Shown: in pieces, positions 42,229 through 53,590 of the stretch
Layout: the number at the start of each line of letters is the position of its first letter
How positions within the stretch are numbered: position 1 is the stretch's first letter
Assembly (NCBI GenBank): GCA_002812745.2
Contig: NCSJ02000041.1
Location: 1 to 64,000 of the forward strand
DNA: 64,000 bases
Direction: 5' to 3'
Source of the DNA: Scytalidium lignicola
Lineage: Eukaryota > Ascomycota > Leotiomycetes
The notes under the pieces: generated by a model
What the model saw: only the letters and a program-made list of their open reading frames with translations
The model's database searches: none
Told to the model about the DNA's origin: nothing
Program-made: the position numbers and the translations under genes

Positions 42229-44873
42229 ATGCACTTGAGATATTGCCTCTCAGTGCTTGCAACTGCATCTACAATATGGCCAGCTTCAATCGCTGCTGCC
42301 CGCGCTTCTTCTGGTCTGCGCGATGCACCATGCTTTGAGGCCTGCCAGATGACTCTCCGGCAAGTCCGCTTCACCGATCTCGACGGTGCCGGAGCAAATC
42401 GACGGATTCAAGCGTGTCAGAGCCGATTAGCATTAACTTCGCTCTACTTATGTTCATCTGTCTACTGCAGCGTGGGAGAGCGGACTGCTGGATTAGATGC
42501 TCAAAACTCGACTTGTCGAGAGACTGTGGGGTTGTCGATCCTGCCTTTCGATATCATTGCCAATTATACGGAGGGAGACATTGCTCAACTGCGGAGGCTC
42601 TCGAGGGATAACTATGTGGCCCCGATAGAGCTTGCAGAGCTTGCTATTCCGTCTGAAAAGTTCTTCGACTTGGCTCATGACACGCTGGTAAGTAGGATAA
42701 CTGCTGTACCTTCTATGCTGGTTCAGTTCGCTCATGAGGTTATGAGGCATCCTGGTCGTACGTGTATTCGCGTCATGTAGCTTATGGGTTTGTATAGCAC
42801 CTATCTTAACAAATGTGGGAGTTTCCTAACTGTCATGTAGAGCGGGAATGTTCTTCTTCTGGAGCGTCGTGGTGGTGATTGGATTATTGAACCGTATCAT
42901 CGTGGCGCTGGGCCATAGAAGCACCCCTCAGCGGCGTGGATGGCGATCCCTTCCTCTCAGCGAGCCAGAAGAAGATATTGACTCGATACCAGACAAGAAG
43001 AGCACTCTTTCTAGCCGTCCATATGTTTGGCTAAAACGATTTGTGACCGTCCCTGCGACATTTGGATACCGGAATGCGCAACCCTTTGGATGGTATACGA
43101 TTCCACCTAGAATCCAGAGTCTCACCATTCTGTCCTTCATTATAATGAACATATTTTTCTGCCTTCATGGCTATCATGTATTTTCTGACAATCTATAGTA
43201 GGTCTCGTGAAGCACATCTAGTTTGATCTATTAACTAACTGACGCGGCATCTAGCTGGCCGAAGGTATCGACGCAAATATGGAGATATCTCTCTGACCGT
43301 ACCGGAATCATCTCCTTTGCCAACTTTCCCCTTATCTGGCTATTTGGTATGCGGAATAACGCCCTTATCTGGCTTACAGGATGGGACTTTAAGACATATA
43401 GCAACTTCCATCGCTGGGTCGCTCGAGTCTCCACTGTCCAAGCTGTCATTCACTCAGTGGGCTATACTGTTTTGGTAGTTGATCGTACGTATTTTCTAAC
43501 CCAACTAGTGACACGTTATAGCAGTCTTTGATATCGGAAAACAGGTGGTGGTTGGCACAATTTTGCAAATTATTGGGTTGAGATGTGGTGGACAACTGGA
43601 GAATTAGTATGTACTCTCTCTCTCTCTCTCCTTGAGAAGTGTAACTACACGGGACTTACAGAAGATGCTTCGTAGGCTACTATATTCATGTGCCTTTTGC
43701 TGGGGCTATCGATTTATTTTCTACGGCGTACTAAGTATGAGCTATTCCTGATTTTACACATCATGTTATCTGTCCTGGTCCTCGCAGGAATTGTAGGGTG
43801 AGTTCTTGCTTAGAATCTAAACGTCTCTCATCCGTATTAATCACTTAATAACTAGACATGTATCTATATTCAAGGCCCGTTATGATGGCATTGCATGGAT
43901 ATGTTGTATAATCTGGGCTTTGGATCGCACTTCGCGCATGTGGAGGACCCTTGCCTTTAACCGCATCTTCTGGAACACAATGGCTTATGCTATATATGAC
44001 CCTGATGCAAATATTGTGAGACTCTCCATCCCATCTTCGACTTCGCTTTACCGCCCGAAACCAGGTACTTTCTATTATATACACTGGCTCAACGATTCCC
44101 GATTCTGGGAAAGCCACCCTTTTACTGTGGCTTCGGTGCGAGATTCCGATGATTATTCCCAGTCGTTATTGCAGGATAGAAGCCAGCAACTTGATCTCAC
44201 AGAAGAGTCTTCATCATTACTGCCCCGAGAGGGAGGTGATGGCACAGAAGTTTCGAGGGACAGAAGATCTCGTGGATCAGCCCCTGAGATCAGATTTCTC
44301 ATCCGGCCTTACGATAGCTTCACTCGGCGCCTGAGAGAAGCGGCATCTAGAACAGACCAGAAGCCAGTCAGGTTTCGAGTCCTTGTGGAAGGTCCCTATG
44401 GACATACCCTACCATTTCATCGATTCGACAATATCGTCTTCATCGTCGGGGGGACGGGTATTGTAGTTCCGCTCTCCTACCTCGACGTGCTCTGTAAGAG
44501 CACAAGCAAAACTAAAGCAGTTCGAATCATCTGGGTTGTCCGAGAAGCTGCGTTTGCCGCATTCGTCCTCCTCCAGGACTTTGGTGGCTTGCTAGAGAAC
44601 AACAATCTATCCGTCGATGTATATATCACGGGCGATGAAGTTGTTGCCTCACGATTAGGCCAAGAAATCAAGGATGTGCGTGTTTTGCATGGAAGGCCAC
44701 ATATCCATGGGGAGGTGGAAGATGCTATTAGAGATTTCCCGGATCAAGGCTCCCTTGCCGTAGTGGCTTGTGGTCCCGCGAAGATGGCTGATGATGCTCG
44801 AAGAGCTGTGGTATATATGCTGACCCAAGGACGGCAGCCTATAGAATACTTTGAGGAAAGCTTTAATTGGTGA
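42229..44873 (+). CDS. Ferric/cupric reductase transmembrane protein (FRE type)
   Basis: ATG at 42229 starts a signal peptide (MHLRYCLSVLATAS). A Cys-containing extracellular part follows (DAPCFEACQMTLRQVRFTDL). In-phase introns fit at 43198-43254, 43485-43544, 43607-43675 and 43798-43855. One or two introns between 42688 and 42847 are unresolved. The heme-binding His pairs are intact: NFHRWVARVSTVQAVIHS and LHIMLSVLVLAGIVGH, each with 13 residues between the two His. HPFTVAS marks the FAD site, VEGPYG and VGGTGI the NADPH site, and the C-terminus ends CGPAKMADDARRAV and FEESFNW as in the family. It moves electrons from NADPH across the plasma membrane to reduce Fe3+ or Cu2+ before uptake. 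Probably functional. Confidence 0.88.
43198..43254 (+). other. Ferric reductase intron
   Basis: GTAGGT donor, CTAAC branch, CTAG acceptor, 57 bp. Splicing joins TA to C (Tyr) and links SDNLY to WPKVSTQ. Confidence 0.75.
43485..43544 (+). other. Ferric reductase intron
   Basis: GTACGT donor, CTAAC branch, ACAG acceptor, 60 bp. Splicing leads from LVVD into GGWHNFANYWVEMWW. Confidence 0.65.
43607..43675 (+). other. Ferric reductase intron with a (TC)n run
   Basis: GTATGT donor, CGTAG acceptor, 69 bp with about eleven TC units after the donor. Splicing joins WTTGEL to ATIFMCLLL. Confidence 0.65.
43798..43855 (+). other. Ferric reductase intron
   Basis: GTGAGT donor, AACTAG acceptor, 58 bp. 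Splicing creates GIVGHVSIF and so restores the second heme-ligand His spacing. Confidence 0.75.
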
Positions 44874-44947
44874 TTTAAGCATAGATTTTGGCGTTATAAC
44901 GACTAAATGAGATAGATGTAGACACCGTTAAGACACGAGGTAGATAA

Positions 44948-47004
44948 TATCCCCTGGAGCGCCAGAAGCCATTTTGCAGCCACTTTTAGCGCCATGCCTA
45001 AGGCAGCAATTCAGGGGGTGTGGAACACCAAAAGTAAACAATCAATGATCCAAATGTAAACAATACCTCAATCGTAGCAATTTGCATAGAAATTTACTAT
45101 GGTAGCTCCTACAAACGCTGTACCGGATTCTACTGATCTTGGCACTTTAAGACCTAATTTTGAGCCAGTTGTAGAGGTCGGCGAAACCTTTACTCCACTC
45201 ATATGCCCTGAATTCAACCATAAGATCAATTTACCACCAAATATCAAGCCTAACGACCCATTGGGCATATTCACACTGTTCTTTTCTCGTCCTGTTGTTA
45301 AAGAACTGGTAGAAAACACTAATAAAAGCTATCAGGAGGCTCTTGGGAAGGGTACAGTCAAGGAATCCTATCCTAAATGGGCTCCTTTAACTGTAGAAGA
45401 GCTTTACCTCTATTTGGGTATTCGAGTTTATATGAGCCTAACTGTACTAAAACAGCTCAAATATTACTGGAATACAGACCCTGAAAAGCACTGTGGACTT
45501 CACTATGCGATTACATCGCGTATGAGCAGAAGGAGGTTTGAGGCAATTACTCGTTGGTTTCGGGTTGCACCAACTACATCAAAATCTACCGTGTTTGAAA
45601 GAGTACAAGTATCTTCCTATATAGTTTATATGAAAAGTGACTTACTTTTTCTCTAGCTTGAGCCTTTAAATGGACATATTCAATCTATGTCCAGACAACT
45701 TTGGATCCCAGGCCGAGACCTTGCTGTAGACGAATGTATGGTACGGTTTCAAGGGAGATCTTATGACACTTTAAAGATTCCTAGCAAGCCAATTCCTGAA
45801 GGTTATAAAGTGTGGGTTATTGCTGAAAAGGGCTACTTTTTAAGTTGGCTTTGACACTCTAAAGGAGCAGGAAAAGGCCCTCATTTTGACCATGGACATC
45901 AACCTCCTAGAAAGATGGGCTTAAACCCTACTGCAGCTGTAGTACCATATCTAGTACAAAAAGTACAGCGACCTCCAGATCCATGCGTTGAATACCAACA
46001 TATCCTTTGGCTTGACAACTTATTCATGAGTGTGAAATTAGCTAAATATCTTGAGCGCCTCAAGATTGGCTGTACAGGTACAGCTAGAACAAACTCTGGT
46101 ATTTGGTCAAAGCTAGTTCAAAAGAAGAAGGACGATAAGAAGCATGATACCATTCCTTGGGGAACTGTAATTGAAAAGCCTACAGTGGATGGAAAAGTCA
46201 ATATGATGGCGTGGAAAGATAACGCTCTGGTCCTCATGTTAAGTACTACACACAAAATTAGCTGAGGGAACTATCATTCGGACTCGAAAAAGGCCAGCTT
46301 CTACATCTACGTCTGCAAAAACAGCACTGAAGGTTTTTGGGAATCAGCCTCAAAAGGAGCTTCCAATTCCAATCGCCATCGATTTATATAACCACCATAT
46401 GAATAGTGTTGATCTTGGAGACCAATTACGAGCTTGTAACTCTGGAGCACGTGTTATTCGGCGAGGAGGTTGGCAAGCTTTATTCCACTTCTTATTCCAT
46501 ACGGTTTTGGTCAATTCCTGGCTTCTTTCAAAGCATGGTGGTGGTGGATTTAAAGGACCTGAAGCATTTCGAGAGGCTTTGTACAAAGCTTTATTCACAG
46601 TAGGAAGCAAGTCACCGGGCAAAGGGAAAAGGCCTATTTCACAGCTAATTTCAGAGGAAATCGACGGCCCAGCTACTTCTTCAGGCCATCGTTTGCAGAA
46701 CTTTGGTAAGCCAGGAGACTGTTGCAATTGCTCCTCACAATCCAGGAAAAGGAGAAAGGTTTTAGGTGAAATTAGTCAGAATTTTGCCCGAAAACGCTCA
46801 AACTTTGGCTGTACAACTTGCCAGGCCCATCTTTGTAAGCAAGGACCTTGTTTTGATCAATATCATACCACGAATAATAGATAAATCGTTAATAAACTTC
46901 GAAATCAATGTTCTGGAGCTGAAATCGAGGGCTCTGATTGGTTGATATTCTTACATAATATTTGATGCCTTATGGGCTTAACCGATCTGGCGCTCCAGGG
47001 GATA
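44948..47004 (+). mobile_element. piggyBac-type DNA transposon relic
   Basis: A 2,057-bp element with 19-bp terminal inverted repeats TATCCCCTGGAGCGCCAGA (44948-44966 and 46986-47004). Counting from the CCCC, the flanks are ATAT and ATAG instead of the TTAA typical of piggyBac insertion. The encoded transposase is of the piggyBac (DDE_Tnp_1_7) type. The element is much less AT-rich than the RIP-degraded ones, so it is probably a younger or single-copy arrival. Confidence 0.75.
45099..46884 (+). pseudogene. piggyBac transposase, broken
   Basis: ATG at 45099. N-terminal PNDPLGIFTLFFSRPVVKEL and WAPLTVEELYLYLGIRVYMS match the start of piggyBac transposases. An intron (45609-45656, GTATCT...CTCTAG) joins FERVQ to LEPLNGHIQ. 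Catalytic neighbourhoods are LAVDECMVRFQGRS (first Asp, about 45730) and ILWLDNLFMS (second Asp, about 46010). NSVDLGDQLRACNS follows (about 46400), and the C-terminus has a Cys-rich domain (CCNCSSQSRKRRK, CTTCQAHLCKQGPC). It is broken by TGA for an expected Trp near 45853 (SWL-stop-HSKG) and by a one-base insertion in an A-run near 46257. Otherwise complete, so inactivation was recent. Confidence 0.82.
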
Positions 47005-47523
47005 GGCTATTTAGTTAAAATATTTTTCTTATTACTCATTTTACGACATGTAGTAATGCTTTGGACTGGTATTGTATTATAAATCTAAGGGGATCGATAG
47101 GCCAGATGGTCAATTATTAGGTGTTCTCTCAACTGATTACTGTAAAAAACTAGACTCTCCGCGTGGAAAACATGCGTCTTCCCATTTATTTGTTTTTTTA
47201 CCCCTCAAACACTAAATATAATAATCAGTAAAGCATCAATCAAAAGTAATAATTGCTAATCTGATATTATAGTGAAATCCTAATTGTAGCACTATGGTAA
47301 GGAAATTTTAATTGAAAGAAGCAATATATACAAAGTAATATATGAAGGATATAATATTCGTGCATCAATACACAGCCATACAAAATTGGACTTTTTGTAT
47401 ACTTCAAAAGAGAAACTAGGTATAAGATCTATAGCAAATCTATGGATATATTCAGAAACAACGGCTTAAATGCAAATAAAGAAAGATTTGCACAATATAT
47501 AAACCCATCCCTGAACACTAAGA
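47005..47523. other. Intergenic AT-rich gap
   Basis: 519 bp between the piggyBac end and the 3' end of the next leftward gene. AT-rich with A-runs and no open frame of interest. Confidence 0.5.
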
Positions 47524-48765
47524 CTAGTTGTAATTAATAAATATCCACAGCAGCTTTTCCACAAATCTTTCATCTGCATCCTTTTTACCATGCTTTTCTG
47601 CCTTTCTCCCCCTCTTCTCTTTATTTAATAACCGTGACAGAGCCTCCTCTCTCTCCTCTTCGACTTGACTTGGAGAATACCTTCCCGAATCCAACTTCTT
47701 ATCTGCTTCCTTGTTCGTTTTTCGAATTTTGCGGTCCAAGCTCTTACTACGCTTGACTCTAGGAGCACCGTTGGAGTCTGCATGCTTCATGTCATGCTTC
47801 ATGCGTTTTTCACTATCCTTCATAATCGTTTTATCAATCTTGTTAATATCGCGGGAAACTTGGTCCGCACTCCATTTGTCTAACATATTATCGGCCCCCA
47901 CCGGTGGCAGGCTTGTCGGGACAGTGTCATTCACATAGCCTCGGAGCCTTTGTAGCAGGCGAGCATGCAGTTTTGGTTGTTGATCTAATGGGATATGGGC
48001 GTCAAGAGGTAATGTAATTGCTCTCTCCGGTGGAAATTTGATCGTGGCTAACAATGCGTCTGTCGTTATCAGACGCATCCGCAACCCCCGAGGAGCGAAG
48101 AGATGTTGGTTCGATTCGGACATGAAAGAATCTGTGCGATTTTTGCTCACAAGAGCTGTGCCTCCCATGGAGACTAGCTTCATGGCATTTCCAGCCATTA
48201 CAGCCCAGTGGTGAGGCACCATTGAAATAAGTCCTCCCGCGAGGTCCAAGACTTTCAATGGGGGTGACGCTGCCGATACCACATTGAGTGTATCAATGAA
48301 ATCGACAAATTCACGCTCTGATATCCCGTGTTCTCTTAGAATGGGAACATATAATCTTTGGAATGGCACGCCTCTTCCCTTATTCATTTGAGGAATAGCA
48401 ATGGCAATAGGTACTTTAGATGAATAAGGAGGAGGTGCATTTACCTCGGGAGATGTAAAGTCCGAGGGTGCGTCTGCGGAAGAACCTGGTTTCCTTTTTC
48501 CATAAGGTGATGGCTGCTGAATATCTGAGGTTGGCCGTGTTCTCTGAGCTGAAACCCCATCATATTCCATAGGAGAATTAGAATGGTGTTGATAAGAAGG
48601 ATGTTGATAATTATTGGGTGGGAGAGGCTGCTCATAATATCGCTGGTCCCTAATATCTCTATATGAGTGAGGTGGAAAGGACGTCTGCTCCGGAACATTT
48701 TGCCCTGGAAAATAACCAGGCTCATAATATCTCCGTCCACCGTGCCAGTCGCCGTTGTAGTCCAT
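47524..48765 (-). CDS. Conserved fungal protein of unknown function
   Basis: Intact 413-residue, single-exon frame. The start is ATG at 48765 (MDYNGDWHGG); an upstream in-frame TTG is not used. Residues 1-120 are Pro/Tyr/Gln-rich and likely disordered. A globular core runs from about 127 to 260 and includes PIAIAIPQMNKGRGVPFQRL, FVDFIDTLNVV, LKVLDLAGGLISMVPHHWA and FAPRGLRMRLITTDAL. This wording recurs in a widespread but uncharacterised ascomycete family. Residues 300-405 are highly charged (KRMKHDMKHAD, KEKRGRKAEKHGKKDADER) and probably coiled or nuclear. It is divergent from a Zn2Cys6 regulator. I do not assign a function. Confidence 0.8.
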   Translation of the reverse strand: MDYNGDWHGGRRYYEPGYFPGQNVPEQTSFPPHSYRDIRDQRYYEQPLPPNNYQHPSYQHHSNSPMEYDGVSAQRTRPTSDIQQPSPYGKRKPGSSADAPSDFTSPEVNAPPPYSSKVPIAIAIPQMNKGRGVPFQRLYVPILREHGISEREFVDFIDTLNVVSAASPPLKVLDLAGGLISMVPHHWAVMAGNAMKLVSMGGTALVSKNRTDSFMSESNQHLFAPRGLRMRLITTDALLATIKFPPERAITLPLDAHIPLDQQPKLHARLLQRLRGYVNDTVPTSLPPVGADNMLDKWSADQVSRDINKIDKTIMKDSEKRMKHDMKHADSNGAPRVKRSKSLDRKIRKTNKEADKKLDSGRYSPSQVEEEREEALSRLLNKEKRGRKAEKHGKKDADERFVEKLLWIFINYN

Positions 48766-49436
48766 TTTCGTGAAAAGTTTAATTAGAGGTGTACAAGAAG
48801 GCAAGAACCCGTGGCTAGATTAAATGCAACTTGTCGAGTTCACATTGATCAATATATACAAAAACAGTGGCAATACTGGTGTTTCCTGGTCTACATTATA
48901 ATCTCTAGGTGAGCAGTTATTCCCCATGGAGCAGCCGGATCATTAACCAAATGTGGTGCATTTTGCTGAGCTTCAGCAGGGCGCAGCAACTCACCAACGA
49001 GACTGCATCTCCGTTGTTCATGACAAAGTCAGCATCGTCCATACCAAGTCTGTCGAGGCTTCAGTGGCTTGATCCATCGTTATCCACCCCCATAACAAGT
49101 GCAACGTAAATTTGAACTTGCGCTAGACTGCACCTCGCACAATGCGCCCTCCAATTTGGAAGCTGGAAACAAGTGTTGATTCGCTGTGGCACAGCTCAAG
49201 CAAAGCCTCTTAGTAAGAATCTTCGCTACCCGTAGGATACCGTGGTAGAGCTGATAGAGCTAAGCTTGATTTGGTTGATTCCGCGATGAGGCTTTTGAGG
49301 ATATCTCATGGAGCTAGCTACCCATATATGATATAATCCGAATCAGTCCTCTTTCGGATTACGAAGCATTAAGCTTAGTTAAGGTTATTTCTTCTCGTAT
49401 ATTATACTTGATTTGTTCTGAACAGGGAACCTAACA
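48766..49436. promoter_or_regulatory. Divergent intergenic region
   Basis: 671 bp between the two ATGs. CCGAATCAGTCCTCTTTCGG near 49338 is a CCGAA...TTCGG inverted repeat. Zn2Cys6 proteins bind inverted CGG triplets, so this could be an operator. No gene seen. Confidence 0.45.
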
Positions 49437-51091
49437 ATGGTTGGAATTGGCGGGCGAAGCCGGGGCTGTAAAACATGCCGCAAGGCCCGGGTTAAATGCG
49501 GTAAGAAGACAATTCCTAAATGTGAACTGGAGAAACTCCCTATTCTGACCAACTCAAGACGAAAGGCGCCCCATATGCAATCGCTGCACTAGACTAAAAC
49601 GGAAATGTGAAGGCTTTTCTCATTATCCGACCTTTATTAACGGACTCTCCCACCTAGAAATCATGTCAGATGATGAACCAAGGGATAAACCTAACTCAGA
49701 GTGCCATACTTCTAGAGCACTAGCATCTATACCGAGAACTCCGAGCATGAGCGAAGATTACATATTCATAACACATCTCATGACAAACCTCCTTCCCGAG
49801 ACTCGAACGATCCATGAACATCCCGGTGTATCTCATTGGCTATTTGCTGGCGTCCAGCCCGACAACAAGAATCAAACATCACAGCTCGCATTGAGTGCTC
49901 TGGCTGCAACATACTATGGCAAGTTGAACTTCAATCAGCAGGCTGTTGATAAGGGTGCTATGCTCTACACACGTGTACTATCTAAACTCCAAAAAGATCT
50001 AGACGATCCCGAGCGTGTCTTGGAGACGGAAACCTTGACGAATGCATTGTTCCTAGCTGTATATGAGTTAGTGACATTTAAGGACACCAAGGGGTGGTTG
50101 ACTCATTTTTTTGGAATTGGACAGATTGTGTGACATTCCTCAAGAAATGTGTAATTGAGAAGCTTAACTAACTAGACATTCTTCAGGTCCAAATGAGAGG
50201 TCCTTACCAGCATCAGACAGGGGTAGGAAAACACTTGCTCTTAACAACACGAAGTTCGATCGTAAGTACCACCTCAAAACTCGACGTCTCGCATTGACTT
50301 CTTAGGCTCTTGCCCATCTTGTCAGCAATAAACGCTGTTTTCTTGAAGAATATGCCTGGAAAGTCGTGCCGTGGGCGAAAGATCCGGAGTCAAAAAGTTC
50401 CGTGGACTACCTCATTGATATCCTCTGCGATATGCCTGGAATAATGGAAGATCTGAGACTGTTACAAGATACCCCAGTTGGTTCTCGAAATCTATCGGAA
50501 ATATGGATCTCTTTTGGTCAGCGAATTAAGTCTAGTATGGAATGTCTTTATAGGTGGCGAGTAAAATGGGAAGAGGACTTCTCAAATACATACCATCCGG
50601 TTGGATTGGACCGTCTAAGAGCTTTGAAGGCGGGGCAACTCGAGACTTATCCTTTTGAAACGGCCATATTCTTCACCGAGCCAGGGCGCGCTTCTGAACT
50701 GTCACTATACAATTCTATGTTGGTTCTATTCCACAGAGCTGTGGCTAAACTTCCCCCCGTTGTCTTGAATACAGTGGTCCCAATTGCATTCCTTCCAGAT
50801 ACTTATTATGGAGGTCCGTATTCTGCTGTTCTCTTACTTCCCGGACAAGGATCAGTCGAAGAGATCGTTTTCGAAATTTGTAGAACCGTTTATTATCAGT
50901 TGTTGAGTTATCCAGGCACCTCTGGAGCTTTCTACCTAATGTTCCCATTACAAGTGGCATATCGAAATGTCGACCCCAAGTCCCGCGTAGCAAAGTGGTT
51001 GTCCGAGCTAATATCATATGTTGCCAATATTCATGGATTCGAGGCTGTGACGTACGCTAGAAACTCCACAGATTCTGCCATTATTGTATGA
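49437..51091 (+). CDS. Zn2Cys6 fungal transcription factor, four exons
   Basis: Exons 49437-49500, 49559-50127, 50187-50261 and 50306-51091 add to 1,494 bp, giving 497 residues with all phases consistent. The first intron (49501-49558, GTAAGA...AAG) splits the zinc cluster. Splicing gives GCKTCRKARVKCDERRPICN and RCTRLKRKC with Cys at 11, 14, 21, 28, 31 and 38. Later introns are 50128-50186 (GTGTGA, branch CTAAC, CAG) and 50262-50305 (GTAAGT...TAG). The rest is the Fungal_trans_2-like regulator body (ALSALAATYYGK, HFFGIGQIVQMRGP, FLEEYAWKVVPWAKDPESK). It is intact and probably a DNA-binding activator or repressor of unknown targets. The neighbouring isomerase fragment gives no help. Confidence 0.85.
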
Positions 51092-51291
51092 TAATGCATA
51101 TACCTATCTAGCACCGCGCTATAATCACATCAAGAAGCAATATGTAACTTTTGGTTTTATGGAAACTGGTGTCGTTTTTGCTAATCGATTCATCAATTCA
51201 TCAGACCACTTCATCTTACAAATTCAACTTGCAACCTCAGCATGTTTCAAATTCCTTATATTCCATCCAAGACCCCAGCTATACAGGTACC
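51092..51291. other. Convergent gap
   Basis: Short 3' region between the regulator and the leftward isomerase fragment. No gene seen. Confidence 0.4.
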
Positions 51292-51957
51292 CTAAGCAGT
51301 ATCATTTAAACAAATAGTCTCACTAGGGAGCGGTGAAACCGTTCTGAATATATTCTTCATATAAATAGCGGGCAGGATCTCAAGCTTAACCTTTGGCCGG
51401 CGAGAAATTAACTTGCTATGTACGTAGCTCACTCCTTTTAGCTTCACCAACGCCTCACCCACCAGTTCCCCTCTTAGCACACCATAGACATCAGCTTTTG
51501 ATTTGCTTTGCCATTTCTTGGCATATTGCATTGCCGCATTAAATATTTCAGCCGGCGGAGCAACAGCATCCACAATGCCATCTTCAAAAGCTTCTTTGCC
51601 AGTAAACTTGTGAGCCTCTAACAATAACTTGCGTGCCACCTTTGGAACAAGTTTAGCTTTTGGTAATGCTCCTATGCCATCGAAATGGAGGCCAATGTTA
51701 ATGAGCGGCATCTGGAAGAAGCTACGCTCCGAGTTCATGACTCGATAATCATGAGCCAATGAAAAGAGACAGGCGCCTCCAAATGTGTGGCCAGTGATAC
51801 ATGCGATGGTAGGGAATGGGAAGTCCAGAATTGTGTACAATAGCTGAATAAATGTTAAAAAGAATGATCAGAGAGAAGTGGAAGAAAGGGCACAGTACAG
51901 GGTAGAACCCTTCGCTATTGGTGAAGGGGTTGGTCTCGCTTTCATCAAGATCTAACC
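51292..51957 (-). pseudogene. Enoyl-CoA hydratase/isomerase, N-terminus missing
   Basis: The main exon (51843-51292, 183 codons with stop) reads LLYTILDFPFPTIACITGHT, FGGACLFSLAHDYRVM and on to SFFQMPLINIGLHFDG. This is the crotonase-fold core (GHTFGGA oxyanion region, HDYRVM) of the delta3-delta2-enoyl-CoA isomerase group. An intron at 51844-51898 (GTACTG...TTCAG) links it to a short upstream piece with LDLDESETNPF...EGFYP (51957-51899), the usual preceding block. The first 60-80 residues, with the start codon and the strand holding the other oxyanion NH, are missing and unrelated sequence takes their place. A peroxisomal beta-oxidation role is the family norm. The fragment is unlikely to be active. 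Confidence 0.72.
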
Positions 51958-52646
51958 CCTATACACATCGAACAGTTAACAGATGGCATATCCTCTGAAA
52001 CGCTCTTTACAGGCTCACAGTGCTGAAGAATTTAAGACTATTGCTGCGAGTAATGACAGTGCCTTCAAAGCCCGGTCCTAGCTCTTTCTAGATATTATTA
52101 AACGTCGTTATGAGGGCCTGGCAAACCTTAGAATTCAGTCGATTTTTAGGCAGTCTCTGCAGTGTGATGATGAAGATGTTGCAATTGCGCTCAACCGTGT
52201 AATCGGGGGAAGTCATGTCAATGATGCATGTATCCAGAATGTACCAGGTCGTAAGAGATAGCGATAGTGGTGGCTGTTAGAGATATTCTACACTGCACGA
52301 TGATTTCATTTGATTCATCCGACAATCGGTAAATGAAGTCTGCCCGAATCCGGGGCTTGGGGTGACAAGCTTCCCCATGTAGAAATCGTCGAGTGTGGAG
52401 ATGTCAAATTTCATAACCAAAAGAAAGCTATCTAATACTTTGAAATAATTGTTGAATATGAATAAAGTATAATTGGAAATAGTAAAATGGGTAGAACATG
52501 ATAGTATAGATAGCAAAATAGAGAATTATACAGAGGAAGGATTTAGAGCTATTCCTAATTAAGCAATTAGCATGTGATTAAGAAAACTCTACAGATTTGA
52601 GCATTTTAAGAGTTATAGTATACGGCCATTTTTAAAGTAGTTCTAA
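51958..52646. other. Junction region with a short unidentified coding-like stretch
   Basis: On the plus strand an ATG at 51983 opens MAYPLKRSLQAHSAEEFKTI and continues past one TAG (about 52078) to about 52260 (FLDIIKRRYEGL, then RQSLQCDDEDVAIALNRVIG). It reads like a real protein fragment but I do not recognise it. It sits where the isomerase N-terminus should be. From 52440 the sequence becomes AT-rich. Confidence 0.35.
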
Positions 52647-52840
52647 TGTTGGTAGAATAATGGTTATGTACATATGATATTCATGTACCCTTGTAAGTTA
52701 GTCCTGATTAAGTAATAAGAACAAGCAAAGCTCTTATAACTTCACTCTCCTACCTCTAATCATACAATAACCATGGAATAGCACAACGAGTATATTATGT
52801 ATAATTGCATATTATACTTTGTATTACAAGTGAACTGACA
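52647..52840. repeat. LTR-like repeat B, copy 1 (194 bp)
   Basis: Starts TGTTGGTAGAATAATGG and ends AAGTGAACTGACA. Collinear, at the same length, with 54266-54459. It shares TAGTCCTGATTAAGTA and the TGTTGG...GACA outline with the LTR at 17964. Confidence 0.65.
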
Positions 52841-53590
52841 AAGATAAATAACAATATATAAAAATCCATTAAGTTATTAACTTTCTTCTCTTCTAAATAA
52901 GAAGTAATAAAAATATAATACTTATAATAACATTAAATTATTTAATAACTAATAAAGTATAATCTTTTATTATTATTTAAGATTAAAAGTTATAAATTTA
53001 AAGTTAATTTCATTTGAGATATATTAAATAAGAAGAGTAAAATTGAAATATAATATTTTATAATTTGTTTTCTTATTTATTTTCTTAAATAACTAATTTA
53101 CTTTTTCTTTTAAAAAAATCTTATATAATAAAACCTAATTATAACAATATAAGATATTATAATAATACTTTAGGATATTAAGCTTAGTCTTGATTTTTAC
53201 AATAAATTAAAAATATCTTTAATATAATGATATTATTATAACTTAACTTCAAGGATTATTTATATAAGATATTATTTATATTAATCCTCTTACAATGATT
53301 TATATATAATTAAGTATAATATAATATCATTGAATAATATTTCTTAAAATATAAGGTATATAATATTATAATGTTATGATATTAAACATAACTAATTAAG
53401 ATTATGTATAACATGTTTAAATATAATAATAAAACTTAAGTATATTATTACTGTAAAATCAAGTATTTCTTGATTATAACCGCCTTTTAACCTTATTCAG
53501 CAATATTAAGCTAAAGTATAACCTTTATACTTTTCTTTATATATTATCCTATTTTTAAAGGAAAACTAAATATATTGTAATTATTAAACA
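52841..53590. other. AT-rich debris
   Basis: About 80 % A+T, no coding content recognised. It lies between two LTR-like repeats and is probably the degraded interior of an element. Confidence 0.5.

Noticed and set aside
43611..43632. (TC)n run as a regulatory element
   Set aside because: It lies inside a spliced intron of the ferric reductase and is an ordinary microsatellite.
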